The notes under the pieces: generated by a model | Database searches by the model: none | What the model saw: the letters and a program-made list of their open reading frames with translations, nothing else | What the model was told of the DNA's origin: nothing | In this document: positions 17,701 to 23,650 of the stretch, piece by piece | Layout of the letters: each line of letters opens with the position of its first letter | Position numbering within the stretch: position 1 is the stretch's first letter | Assembly: GCA_017539645.1 (NCBI GenBank) | Contig: JAFYCM010000083.1 | Location: 1-63,720, forward strand | Source of the DNA: Bacteroidales bacterium | GTDB taxonomy: Bacteria > Bacteroidota > Bacteroidia > Bacteroidales > Marinilabiliaceae | Direction: 5' to 3' | Length of the DNA stretch: 63,720 nt | Program-made: the position numbers and the translations under genes

Positions 17701-19733
17701 GCAAGAGTCTCATATTCTGTTGTTGTGCCATCAGCCGTTACGGTTGCCACAGGCGGAACACCCAACTTCAACTGACCTTCGGCAGTCTTCTTGACGAGAT
17801 ATGTCTTGTCGTCGCTGAAGAACTTCGATAGGTCGTTGAGTCCAACATTCTCACTGTTAGTGAATACGCCAGGAGTTTTCATCGTCATGCCTACAATGGC
17901 TGATTCGTCAAGAGCACCAGTAATAGTGATTTGACCGCTAGACAAATAGATGTTAGAAGGAACATCACCGTTATAATTATCCTTTATGACAGGATTTCCT
18001 GACATTGTAAAGGCATCACCAGGAAGTGAAAGATCAGCAAGTATTGCGGCTGCTTTACTACGAGCAACGTTATTGGTTATTGAACCACCGTTGATATTTA
18101 GTACTGTAACGTATGCATCCTGACACATTCTGATTGTGCCATAATGCACTGCATTGTGCTTAATCTCTCCTCCGTTTATAGTGCATTCACCTGGTCCATG
18201 AGCATAAGGCTCATATCCAATAAGCTCGATAGCGCTACCAAATTGTGCTGCGTTACCAATGAGAGCACCACCATTCATCGTAAAGACGCCCGTCGACTCT
18301 CCATCGCCAGTAACTTGTACAGCACCACCACTATACCATTCTTCGTATTTTCCGTTTCCGAAGATGGTACCACCATTCATAGTGAAGGTGCCGCCTACTA
18401 CGTTTACACCGCCACCAACATAGCGTCCACCATAGCTTTGCCCACCGTTATTACTTTCTCCAATTGCACCGGTGATATAACCTCCAGTAAATGAGTATTC
18501 TGTCTCTGTCTCGCTGATTGTTGCAGGACCAGATTCATTTGGTGTATAATAATGCACAGGTTTGTCTTCTGCGTTATCACACATTACCAAATTAACTCCA
18601 GCGCCAACATGGAAAATACTTCCGCTGCTGCCTGTCATCTTGAGGACGCAACCGTTCAAATCGAATGTATGGTCTCCGGTAGGAACATTGATAGTGCTTG
18701 CTGTCTCAACATCCTTAAGAAGATGTAAAGTTGTTCCGCTTACCCAAGCTTCGAGTGCTTCGGCAAGAGCCTCATACTCGGTGGTTGTGCCTTCAGCAGT
18801 TACGCTTGCAACAGACGGAACACCCAACTTCAACTGACCTTCCGCAGTCTTCCTAACGATATAGTTTTCATTGTCGCTGACGAATTTGCTCACATCATTA
18901 TAATCTGTAGACCCCTGTGATAAAACTATAGGAGCATCAGCCTTATTAATACCAATCTTTGCATCTGCATCAAGTTCTCCAATTACTTCAATGTAACTGT
19001 CCTCTGATGAATTATGGTGCAAGTACAAATTGTTCTGCTTGCCGTTTGTTTCGTTGTCGTAAATGATTGTCTTACCCTTTACTCTTATCAATGCACTCCT
19101 ACAAAGAAATGTCGCACCGTTGTTACCTGTAATTTTAGAGTCTATTACGGTAAGGGTTCCGCCATCCATATAGATTAGTGTCGAATTCTTGGTAATTAGC
19201 ACGTTGTTCAGAGTTGTGTTACCACCGTAGGTATAAATTCCAGCTCCAAAATCAGCAGCATTCTCACTGATTTCACAGTTATTGATAGTTACAGTTCCAC
19301 CTAATTCTGGAACTGCAATTGATCCTACACTTATAGCACCACCTCGTTTATATCCGCCGCCAGTTCTATCTCCAGTTCCGCCAGTAATCTTACCTGGTCC
19401 ATTTATTGTTAGATCTGCGCCCTCAAATATTGAGATAACACTCATTTCTGAACCAGTACCTTTCAATACATGAGAATTGAGATCAAGCACATGATTACCA
19501 TTAGGAGCGCTTATCGTGCTTGCAGTCTCAACATCTTTGAGAAGCGTAAGCGTGCTGCCATCTACCCATGCTGCAAGAGCTTCGCTAAATTCGCTATAAG
19601 GAGTTGTTGTCGTCCCATCGGACACACTGGCAACAGCATCTGTTTGTGCCCAAGCTCCAGTAGCTATACCCGAAAGCATAACAAGTAAGCATAAAGCTTT
19701 CGGCACGTGTGTTGTTAATAATTTTCTAATCAT
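11769..19733 (-). CDS. giant repetitive surface protein, probable T9SS cargo
   Basis: 2654 residues, the largest gene here. Signal peptide 1-29 (ending GAWAQ). Six large repeat units start near residues 32, 303, 660, 958, 1303 and 1653. Each opens with a block like EALEAWVDGSTLTLLKD, continues as a right-handed beta-helix rich in NGG, MSGG and NNxA turns (polymorphic outer-membrane-type repeats), and ends with DAS(K/R)FFSDDE-type sequence. Then come an InlB/Flg_new-type repeat (about 1966-2045, GKQFVGWNTEADGTG), a second divergent one (about 2046-2125), two copies of an EGWKYGDTPKQPTVTG module, and a YDG-like domain. At the C-terminus is a T9SS type A sorting domain (about 2580-2654: VSPNPVVNN, GNYMICVDGMVVKVIKK). 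It should be exported by T9SS and anchored on the cell surface. Adhesion or binding is inferred; the ligand is unknown. Confidence 0.85.
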   Translation of the reverse strand: MIRKLLTTHVPKALCLLVMLSGIATGAWAQTDAVASVSDGTTTTPYSEFSEALAAWVDGSTLTLLKDVETASTISAPNGNHVLDLNSHVLKGTGSEMSVISIFEGADLTINGPGKITGGTGDRTGGGYKRGGAISVGSIAVPELGGTVTINNCEISENAADFGAGIYTYGGNTTLNNVLITKNSTLIYMDGGTLTVIDSKITGNNGATFLCRSALIRVKGKTIIYDNETNGKQNNLYLHHNSSEDSYIEVIGELDADAKIGINKADAPIVLSQGSTDYNDVSKFVSDNENYIVRKTAEGQLKLGVPSVASVTAEGTTTEYEALAEALEAWVSGTTLHLLKDVETASTINVPTGDHTFDLNGCVLKMTGSSGSIFHVGAGVNLVMCDNAEDKPVHYYTPNESGPATISETETEYSFTGGYITGAIGESNNGGQSYGGRYVGGGVNVVGGTFTMNGGTIFGNGKYEEWYSGGAVQVTGDGESTGVFTMNGGALIGNAAQFGSAIELIGYEPYAHGPGECTINGGEIKHNAVHYGTIRMCQDAYVTVLNINGGSITNNVARSKAAAILADLSLPGDAFTMSGNPVIKDNYNGDVPSNIYLSSGQITITGALDESAIVGMTMKTPGVFTNSENVGLNDLSKFFSDDKTYLVKKTAEGQLKLGVPPVATVTADGTTTEYETLAEALEAWVDGSTLTLLKDVETASTITVPSGDHTLNLNGHNLTKTGSGRVFDVASNSTLNLYDYVGNGVISGGYVTSGNGGGVAVVGTFNMYGGILSGNTVTRTAAGQGHGCAVFITGGGNFNMSGGSITENTGLHGAISLLNDANCTITGGSITNNATNGAIHTNGLNGELHLTITGGVIAADGDKYGVLLTGKTDDSFTLSGNPSISSISISNSSEDLRLEIGGTLTYDTPIPVYLSSGLGWVTRGWKNNMGDAEPSDYFVSGNVSYDIVKDGEELKLYVPPVATITIGDATTEYTTLTDALAAWVDGSTLTLLKDVETASTITVPSGTYTLDLNGCGLRAIGTGYSIITVSYGASLTLADSRPTATTHYFSVESPTSNGAGLATDISDIDNGNQLSFQGGYITGANNSGPGGAIAVAEYGYLSINGGTLIGNLTDEQGAGLYVYHNQTKDPTVRLTMTGGAVIYNKTTGNKGWGGGINVGGKIVMSGGIVAHNVSSMDKGGIHCHYIDMSGGSIVDNFAENSFSGGVHADCGVTLSGSPVITGNTANGVVHNLDWDVYNEFPTLSVTGELTCPDNSIGITMATPGVFTNSENTALNDASRFFSDDENYRVKKNADGQLTLALAPVASVTAEGTTTEYETLAEALEAWVDGSTLTLLKDVDNTETITVDNNRTLDLNGRGLNHIGDYMAIMVDGGGNLTLKDSDPETVHYFSVDDGVATNINDESGEKSFTGGYITGGKTRNYDSSIYTTEGGAILLKKGDCTMEGGTLIGNAGNAQAVGVYSGTFTMNGGKISYNNNGFHLRSGSDSYPFPGTSGGTVANLVMNGGEISYNKSGGVVSGYWCYGGCNLTLTGGSIIHNGTRGVYAKNTVINGNPVIKDNGGGGLQLYEQLSISGAPVITDNTSYNLYVGDNKTFSVVGALEEGANIGVTMKTPGVFTNSENTDFNDASKFFSDDETYLVKKTVEGQLTLALAPIASVTAEGTTTEYETLAEALEAWEDGSTLTLLKDVTTTSTIEVPSGTYTLNLNGRGILMTESVPVIRVPYGATLTIDDRNTIDHYITLSDYRAVSVSKSGTETTPINGTGVVKVTSGYIAGGNNSSYYGGGISVEGGILNMSGGTVIGNCCSGAGAGISNDAGTTSLSGNTQVIYNKSTGWGGAIYTGHDDATLSISDNVIVMYNCGKSGIHLCDNPLKLSGSPKILDNTILSGGTGKGIRAEYMLDIVGPLNDAKISVCLNNVGDGAISREGQLTLTSEYIDANTAAQFVCENDGESGFTIVRRGQELWVTTGYSVSYLANGGEGTTLDENNPYEKNATATILANAFTAPEGKQFVGWNTEADGTGVSYEAGDMFEVVGNLTLYAQWQWVDYTLTVSVNNDELGSVEVNTAGVIDNQDGTYTVEYGTEVTIKATAIEGYHLDSWSNGAEVNEAGTIAVVVVSDTSIVANFAVDKIAITPTVAIEGWKYGDTPKQPTVTGNDGEGEVTYVYARKGSDDFSEEVPTEAGDYVVKVLIGQTDEYAAGEATAEFTIGKADNKTATIVLEGWKYGETPKKPTVTGNGDNGTVTYLYAAKGSDEFSETAPTTAGDYVVKAIIDETANFEATTITAEFTIEKAIVTVSGVEVATTKLFDNTTEAEVIKQGTLTNLQGSDALEYTVTAAYNDATPGSGKTITLTYTLIGPKSLMGNYSLASTTVVYSTDGYIAEPIVVDTEHQASGANTEMCNGFEISLFGYCSGGDYSLQYHLGSGDPDQYKVEFENSRFTDIDWTNLTTAGADGTIEIGIPANLPTGDYSMKVTFRNSHYTAIESDPIEVSFHVNLPETYTRPLFDNVIAVIDTCNCLTDIQWYHRDNSNADWEAISGATGYYYRQVGGLTGEYFISTKMNGVSNYTCPQTDMKTLYGAPASVATVHVSPNPVVNNAQITVEGSENFEHELRIVNIMGNEVEVRTFNGSNTTIDMGAYPMGNYMICVDGMVVKVIKK

Positions 19734-20130
19734 ACTTATTTCAATTTTTGATCAATAATCTTGTGTATGTACAAAAAAGTACGCGAGCGACGCCTTCCCG
19801 TGTAGAGAAAGCACCGCTCGCTATGGTGGTAATATATATAATATTTCTATCCTCGCCCTACTGGGGGGGATTATCAATATGTTACGCAAATATGAATGAT
19901 TTACGTTCATAGGCATGTTGCTATTTTCTTGTATGTGTACTTATATAGTGTGAGTTATGCACACTCCTCAGCAAAAGGAGAAAACAAAGATTGTAAAAAA
20001 AATTGAAAATCAAAGGAGAAAGCCCCCAAATGTGTAACGAAATACTCTTTTTTGTGTATCGTGTGTTTCAAATTTTGTCGTGTGTTATCACGTAGAATAG
20101 ACAGTGCGGCTAAAGTGTAGGCGCAAAAAA
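19734..20130. other. gene-free stretch upstream of the giant surface gene
   Basis: No gene visible. It contains a hairpin with a downstream T-run (19775-19821), described separately, and AT-rich sequence with a short GGGGGGG run near 19865. A clear -7/-33 promoter for the giant gene could not be found, although GCAAATATGAA near 19886 is one base off the -7 consensus read leftward. Confidence 0.5.
19775..19821 (-). promoter_or_regulatory. leader hairpin with T-run before the giant surface gene
   Basis: Read leftward, GCGAGCG (19815-19821) and CGCTCGC (19783-19789) form a 7-bp GC-rich stem, followed by GTACTTTTTTGTAC. It has the form of an intrinsic terminator but lies about 40 bases before the ATG at 19733, not after a gene. 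It could be an attenuator or a stability hairpin; only the structure is seen. Confidence 0.45.
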
Positions 20131-20160
20131 AATGTCCACAACGGGAGTGTTGCGGACATT
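20131..20160 (-). terminator. intrinsic terminator after rplY
   Basis: AATGTCC (20131-20137) with GGACATT (20154-20160) plus inner CAAC/GTTG pairs make an interrupted 11-bp stem. Eight A on plus (20125-20132) give a strong T-run in the leftward transcript, 22 bases past the rplY stop. Confidence 0.88.
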
Positions 20161-20182
20161 ATAGATGAAAATTTATTCAGAA

Positions 20183-20767
20183 TTATTTTGCAGCAGCTGC
20201 TTCGTCGGCTGAAGAACGAGCTGCGCGAGTCATCTTAACGCTAACAACAACAGCGCTCTTAGCATTAACGATTTCGTAGTTATCGAAGTGGAGCTCGCCA
20301 ACCTTCTTAGACTTACCAAGACCAAGGTCGGTAACGTCTACGACAACGCGGTCTGGCATTTGTGCAGGAAGAGCCTTAACGATAAGTTTGCGCATTTCGA
20401 GCTGCAATTTACCACCGGCACGAACACCTTCGCTGTTACCCTGAAGCTCAACAGGAATAGAGAGTTCTATTGCTTTGTCATCGCGAATTTCGAGGAAGTC
20501 AACGTGAAGAATCTTTCCTGAAAGTGGGTGGAATTGAATGTCTTTCAAAACGGCTTTTTTTACATCACCATCAACGTCAACATTAACGATGTAAACGTTA
20601 GGAGTGTAGATAAGATTGCGGAAATCTGCTTCGGGAACTGCGAATGGAGTACCCTCTTTACCTTCACCATAGATGATGCAAGGAACTTTACCTTCTGCGC
20701 GGAGTGCTTTTACGGCTTTCTTACCGCCTACTTCGCGTTTTGAACCTTTGATGTCAAATGTTTGCAT
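20183..20767 (-). CDS. rplY: 50S ribosomal protein L25 (Ctc form)
   Basis: 194 residues. It binds 5S rRNA in the large ribosomal subunit. The N-terminal L25 domain (1-95: GKKAVKALRAEGKVPCIIYG, then HVDFLEI) is followed by the beta-rich C-terminal extension of the long CTC form (about 96-180), with an AADEAAAAK tail. Length fits the Ctc-type L25 of Bacteroidota. Codon bias is strong, as expected for a ribosomal protein. It has its own -7 box upstream and terminator downstream. prs lies 101 bases upstream in the same orientation. Confidence 0.95.
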   Translation of the reverse strand: MQTFDIKGSKREVGGKKAVKALRAEGKVPCIIYGEGKEGTPFAVPEADFRNLIYTPNVYIVNVDVDGDVKKAVLKDIQFHPLSGKILHVDFLEIRDDKAIELSIPVELQGNSEGVRAGGKLQLEMRKLIVKALPAQMPDRVVVDVTDLGLGKSKKVGELHFDNYEIVNAKSAVVVSVKMTRAARSSADEAAAAK

Positions 20768-20792
20768 TTGTACTGTAAATTAATGTGTTACT

Positions 20793-20800
20793 CAAAATTA
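20793..20800 (-). promoter_or_regulatory. -7 box for rplY
   Basis: Read leftward TAATTTTG, matching TAnnTTTG, 26 bases before the rplY ATG. No convincing -33 partner. Confidence 0.45.
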
Positions 20801-20868
20801 AGTGCAATTTTGCTTGGTGCTTAATCTCCCATCACACGCTTGCTTTTTTGCGGGCGCAAATGTATTGC

Positions 20869-21813
20869 TTATTTTCTGAAAATAAAATGCTTTGTTATGG
20901 TTTCGTTGTTGTATACGCACGCAATGGTCTCGGCGAACATATCGGCAACAGACAAAACCTTAATCTTAGCGCACTCTTTACGCAATGGTATAGAGTCGGT
21001 AATCACAACCTCGTTGATGTTCGACTTCTCGATATTCTCGTAGGCCGGACCCGAGAGTACGCCGTGGGTAGCGAAGGCACGAACCGAAAGTGCGCCAAGC
21101 TCCAACATTTTGTCGGCTGCTGCGGTGAGCGTGCCAGCAGTGTCGATCATATCGTCGAGGAGGATGACGTTTTTGCCTACCACATCGCCAATAACACGCA
21201 TCTCACCTACGACGTTTGGTTGAGGACGATGCTTGTGACAAATTACGAGTGGAGCGTCGAAATATTTCGAATATGAATGAGCGCGTTTAGAACCACCTGC
21301 GTCTGGCGATGCAATGACGATGTTGTCGAGTTGCAAGCTACGTATGTATGGAACGAAGATGGTTGAAGCATACAAATGGTCTACAGGAATGTTGAAGAAA
21401 CCTTGAATCTGGTCGGCGTGCAAATCCATCGTAATTACGCGATTGACGCCAGCAGCTTGCAGAAGGTCGGCAACGAGTTTTGCACCTATGGCAACACGAG
21501 GCTGGTCTTTGCGATCCTGGCGAGCACAGCCAAAGTATGGCATGACAGCAACAATGCTTGCAGCAGAAGCACGTTTAGCTGCGTCGACCATCATGAGTAG
21601 CTCAAAAAGGTTGTCGGCAGGTGGAAATGTGCTCTGGATGAGAAAAACGTGTGATCCACGCAATGTCTCGTTGTAGCGAGTGGTGTATTCACCATCAGAA
21701 AAATTAATCTTTGTGATTTCTCCGAGTTTTTGTCCGAAGGAGGCACTGATTTTTTCAGCGAGGTAGCGAGTGCTGGTACCTGTGAAAATTTTGACGAATG
21801 ATTGCGGTTGCAT
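20869..21813 (-). CDS. prs: ribose-phosphate pyrophosphokinase (PRPP synthetase)
   Basis: 314 residues from the ATG at 21813. A longer in-frame start at 21879 lies upstream of the -7 box (21868-21875) and would not be transcribed. It makes PRPP from ribose 5-phosphate and ATP for nucleotide, His and Trp synthesis. Family motifs: INFSDGE (substrate), PYFGCARQDRKDQPR (ATP loop), TMDLHADQIQGFF, PDAGGSKRA, and the PRPP loop ILLDDMIDTAGTL. Length matches class I enzymes. It is a housekeeping gene next to rplY, an order seen elsewhere (prs-ctc). Confidence 0.95.
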   Translation of the reverse strand: MQPQSFVKIFTGTSTRYLAEKISASFGQKLGEITKINFSDGEYTTRYNETLRGSHVFLIQSTFPPADNLFELLMMVDAAKRASAASIVAVMPYFGCARQDRKDQPRVAIGAKLVADLLQAAGVNRVITMDLHADQIQGFFNIPVDHLYASTIFVPYIRSLQLDNIVIASPDAGGSKRAHSYSKYFDAPLVICHKHRPQPNVVGEMRVIGDVVGKNVILLDDMIDTAGTLTAAADKMLELGALSVRAFATHGVLSGPAYENIEKSNINEVVITDSIPLRKECAKIKVLSVADMFAETIACVYNNETITKHFIFRK

Positions 21814-21867
21814 CTCTATGCAGGTTTCTTTGGTTTGAAATTGATTTTTAACCGTTTTTGTTGCCGA

Positions 21868-21875
21868 CAAAAGTA
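21868..21875 (-). promoter_or_regulatory. -7 box for prs
   Basis: Read leftward TACTTTTG, matching TAnnTTTG, 55 bases before the prs ATG. Its position rules out the longer start codon at 21879. Confidence 0.5.
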
Positions 21876-21933
21876 ACAAGATTCTTATAAGCTAAGTGAT
21901 GTGATTTTAGTATGGTAGTGTTAAAATAATTCA

Positions 21934-22008
21934 CAATTGGAAATTGGAAATTGAAAGTTGAAAGTTGAAAGTTGAAAATGGAAAGTTGAAAACTCGTAAC
22001 TCATAATT
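21934..22008. repeat. AT-rich GAAAGTT tandem and dispersed ATTACGAGT-type element
   Basis: Several copies of a 7-base unit (GAAAGTT) and variants (GGAAATT) stand in tandem, followed by AACTCGTAACTCATAATTA. The reverse complement of that last part recurs near 62993-63025. This is a non-coding low-complexity element of a kind often scattered in Bacteroidales genomes. Confidence 0.7.
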
Positions 22009-22040
22009 AAGGTCGGTGACTTGTCACAAGCCCCGACCTT
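22009..22040 (-). terminator. hairpin after the beta-helix lipoprotein gene
   Basis: AAGGTCGG (22009-22016) pairs with CCGACCTT (22033-22040); GTGAC/GTCAC (22016-22027) can form an inner hairpin. It lies 47 bases past the stop of the leftward gene. The T-run is weak, so it is a likely but imperfect terminator. Confidence 0.55.
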
Positions 22041-22086
22041 TACCCTCTGTGTTGAAAAAAACTGTTGTTGTGTAAGCCCACTATTA

Positions 22087-23430
22087 TTACTCTATTGTCA
22101 CTATTGTATTCAGATTAAAACCATTTGTGTCTACTTTGGCACCGCGCTCGATAGTCAGTGTGTCGAGTGCGGCATCGGCGGTGAGTCGCCACGTGACGCC
22201 ACGCCGGAGAGTTACGTTGAGCGTGCAGTCTGCGTCGCGTTCTACTGTGCCTTCGTAGGTATGCGAGTTTCTACTTGCAAGCACAAGATTGCCCGAACCG
22301 CCACGCGTCTTCCAACGTTTGTTATACGCCACGCGCATAAGTATTTTGCTGGGCACGTTTAGCTCCGCGTCGGTGATAGTTACTGTGCCCGTTGCGTTTG
22401 TTGGCACTTCTACGAGGGACGCTGTAGCACTCGTGAGTTCTATCGTGCCGCCATCTATATCTACTTTGCCATGTTTGCCATGAGCATCGCCCGAACCGCT
22501 TTGCAATATCATTATGCCACGCTCGTTGGAGCCAGCCTTCATCTCACAGTTGATGAGTTTTGCGTAGTTGTCGCCCTCAACAACGCACACTTCGCCGTGC
22601 ACGCTCTCGCCTTTAGCATTCTCCACCACAATCTCGCCCGTGGAGTAGACCACAGCGCAGTCTTTGCCACGACATATATACGTACCTCTATCCACCGAGA
22701 CTTTTCCGCCACCACGGTCGGTAGCCACGACGGAGCTATTGTTGCCGCACGTCTCCACATCAAGGTCGTATGCGCATATCACACCGTCACCCGTAGCATG
22801 TATGCCGCGCGAGAGATTGGCCTTGCAACGTATTTTGGTCTTGCTGATGTTTAGCACGCCTTTGCCGTAGGCAAAACCAGCATTCGCGCCCACTGCCGAG
22901 GTGGTTATATCGCCGCCCGTAACTTTCATGACGGAACCTTCGCCAGCCACATAGAGTGCCGAGTTTGTCCCGTAGAAGCTACTCTCATCCGCATTACTAC
23001 TATTGCCCGCCGACTTAATTATGTGGCAGTCGACAAGCGCGAGCGAGCCATGGTTTTGCTGCACAGCGTTTTGGTCGGTCGAGTCGGATAGGTATGTGGC
23101 ACCTTTATATTCTGCATCGCCCGCTATGTGCTTCAGTCCGCCATTGCCCACGTGACCCACAACAACCTCGTGGCGCTCACGATGACCACCGTTTGGCGGC
23201 GGAAGAGGTCGCCCCTGAGAGTCGTGCGGAGGACGCATCGCACCATCGAAACCTTCGGGCGGAGGCAATGGACGACCAAGAGAATCGAGCGGAGGCTGCT
23301 GCATATCTACATGGAGACCTTCGGGCAACGTTGGTTTCCAACTTGTCTCTTGCGTATTTTTTGTATGCGAACACGCCACTATGGCTACAGCTGCAGCGAT
23401 GAGCGTGATATAAAAGCATCGGATATTCAT
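22087..23430 (-). CDS. beta-helix surface lipoprotein
   Basis: 447 residues from the ATG at 23430, which gives a lipoprotein signal peptide with lipobox IVACS (Cys20); an upstream in-frame ATG at 23484 would bury it. Residues about 45-85 are a proline-rich linker with two copies of a DSxGRPLPPPxG motif. Residues about 95-440 are repeats of a right-handed parallel beta-helix with short turns (KVTGGDI, KLINCEMKAG, KVDIDGGTIELTS). No catalytic motif of pectate lyases or pectinesterases is visible. A cell-surface or periplasm-facing scaffold or binding protein is likely. Base composition is more GC-rich than the flanks. Function unknown. Confidence 0.75.
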   Translation of the reverse strand: MNIRCFYITLIAAAVAIVACSHTKNTQETSWKPTLPEGLHVDMQQPPLDSLGRPLPPPEGFDGAMRPPHDSQGRPLPPPNGGHRERHEVVVGHVGNGGLKHIAGDAEYKGATYLSDSTDQNAVQQNHGSLALVDCHIIKSAGNSSNADESSFYGTNSALYVAGEGSVMKVTGGDITTSAVGANAGFAYGKGVLNISKTKIRCKANLSRGIHATGDGVICAYDLDVETCGNNSSVVATDRGGGKVSVDRGTYICRGKDCAVVYSTGEIVVENAKGESVHGEVCVVEGDNYAKLINCEMKAGSNERGIMILQSGSGDAHGKHGKVDIDGGTIELTSATASLVEVPTNATGTVTITDAELNVPSKILMRVAYNKRWKTRGGSGNLVLASRNSHTYEGTVERDADCTLNVTLRRGVTWRLTADAALDTLTIERGAKVDTNGFNLNTIVTIE

Positions 23431-23586
23431 TGAGCATTCGTTTGTTTTACGCTGCAAGTCTACACGCCACGCCACGCGCCACAAAACGAATTCAATGAAC
23501 TGCCAGAAAATTGGGGCGGAGAGCAGTCATTGATGGGGCGAAATTTTTGGAGCCGCCGCACTCCGCATCTCCATTTATACAAAAAA

Positions 23587-23614
23587 GCCAGCCACACCCG
23601 AAGATGCAACTGGC
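23587..23614 (-). terminator. UUCG-loop terminator after the SGNH gene
   Basis: GCCAG (23587-23591) pairs with CTGGC (23610-23614). Read leftward the stem extends with wobble pairs to a TTCG tetraloop and ends in TTTTTT. Nearly the same sequence stands after rnfA at 26428. Confidence 0.88.
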
Positions 23615-23650
23615 AATCAAACTATTACAAATCTATATTAACTACTATGT

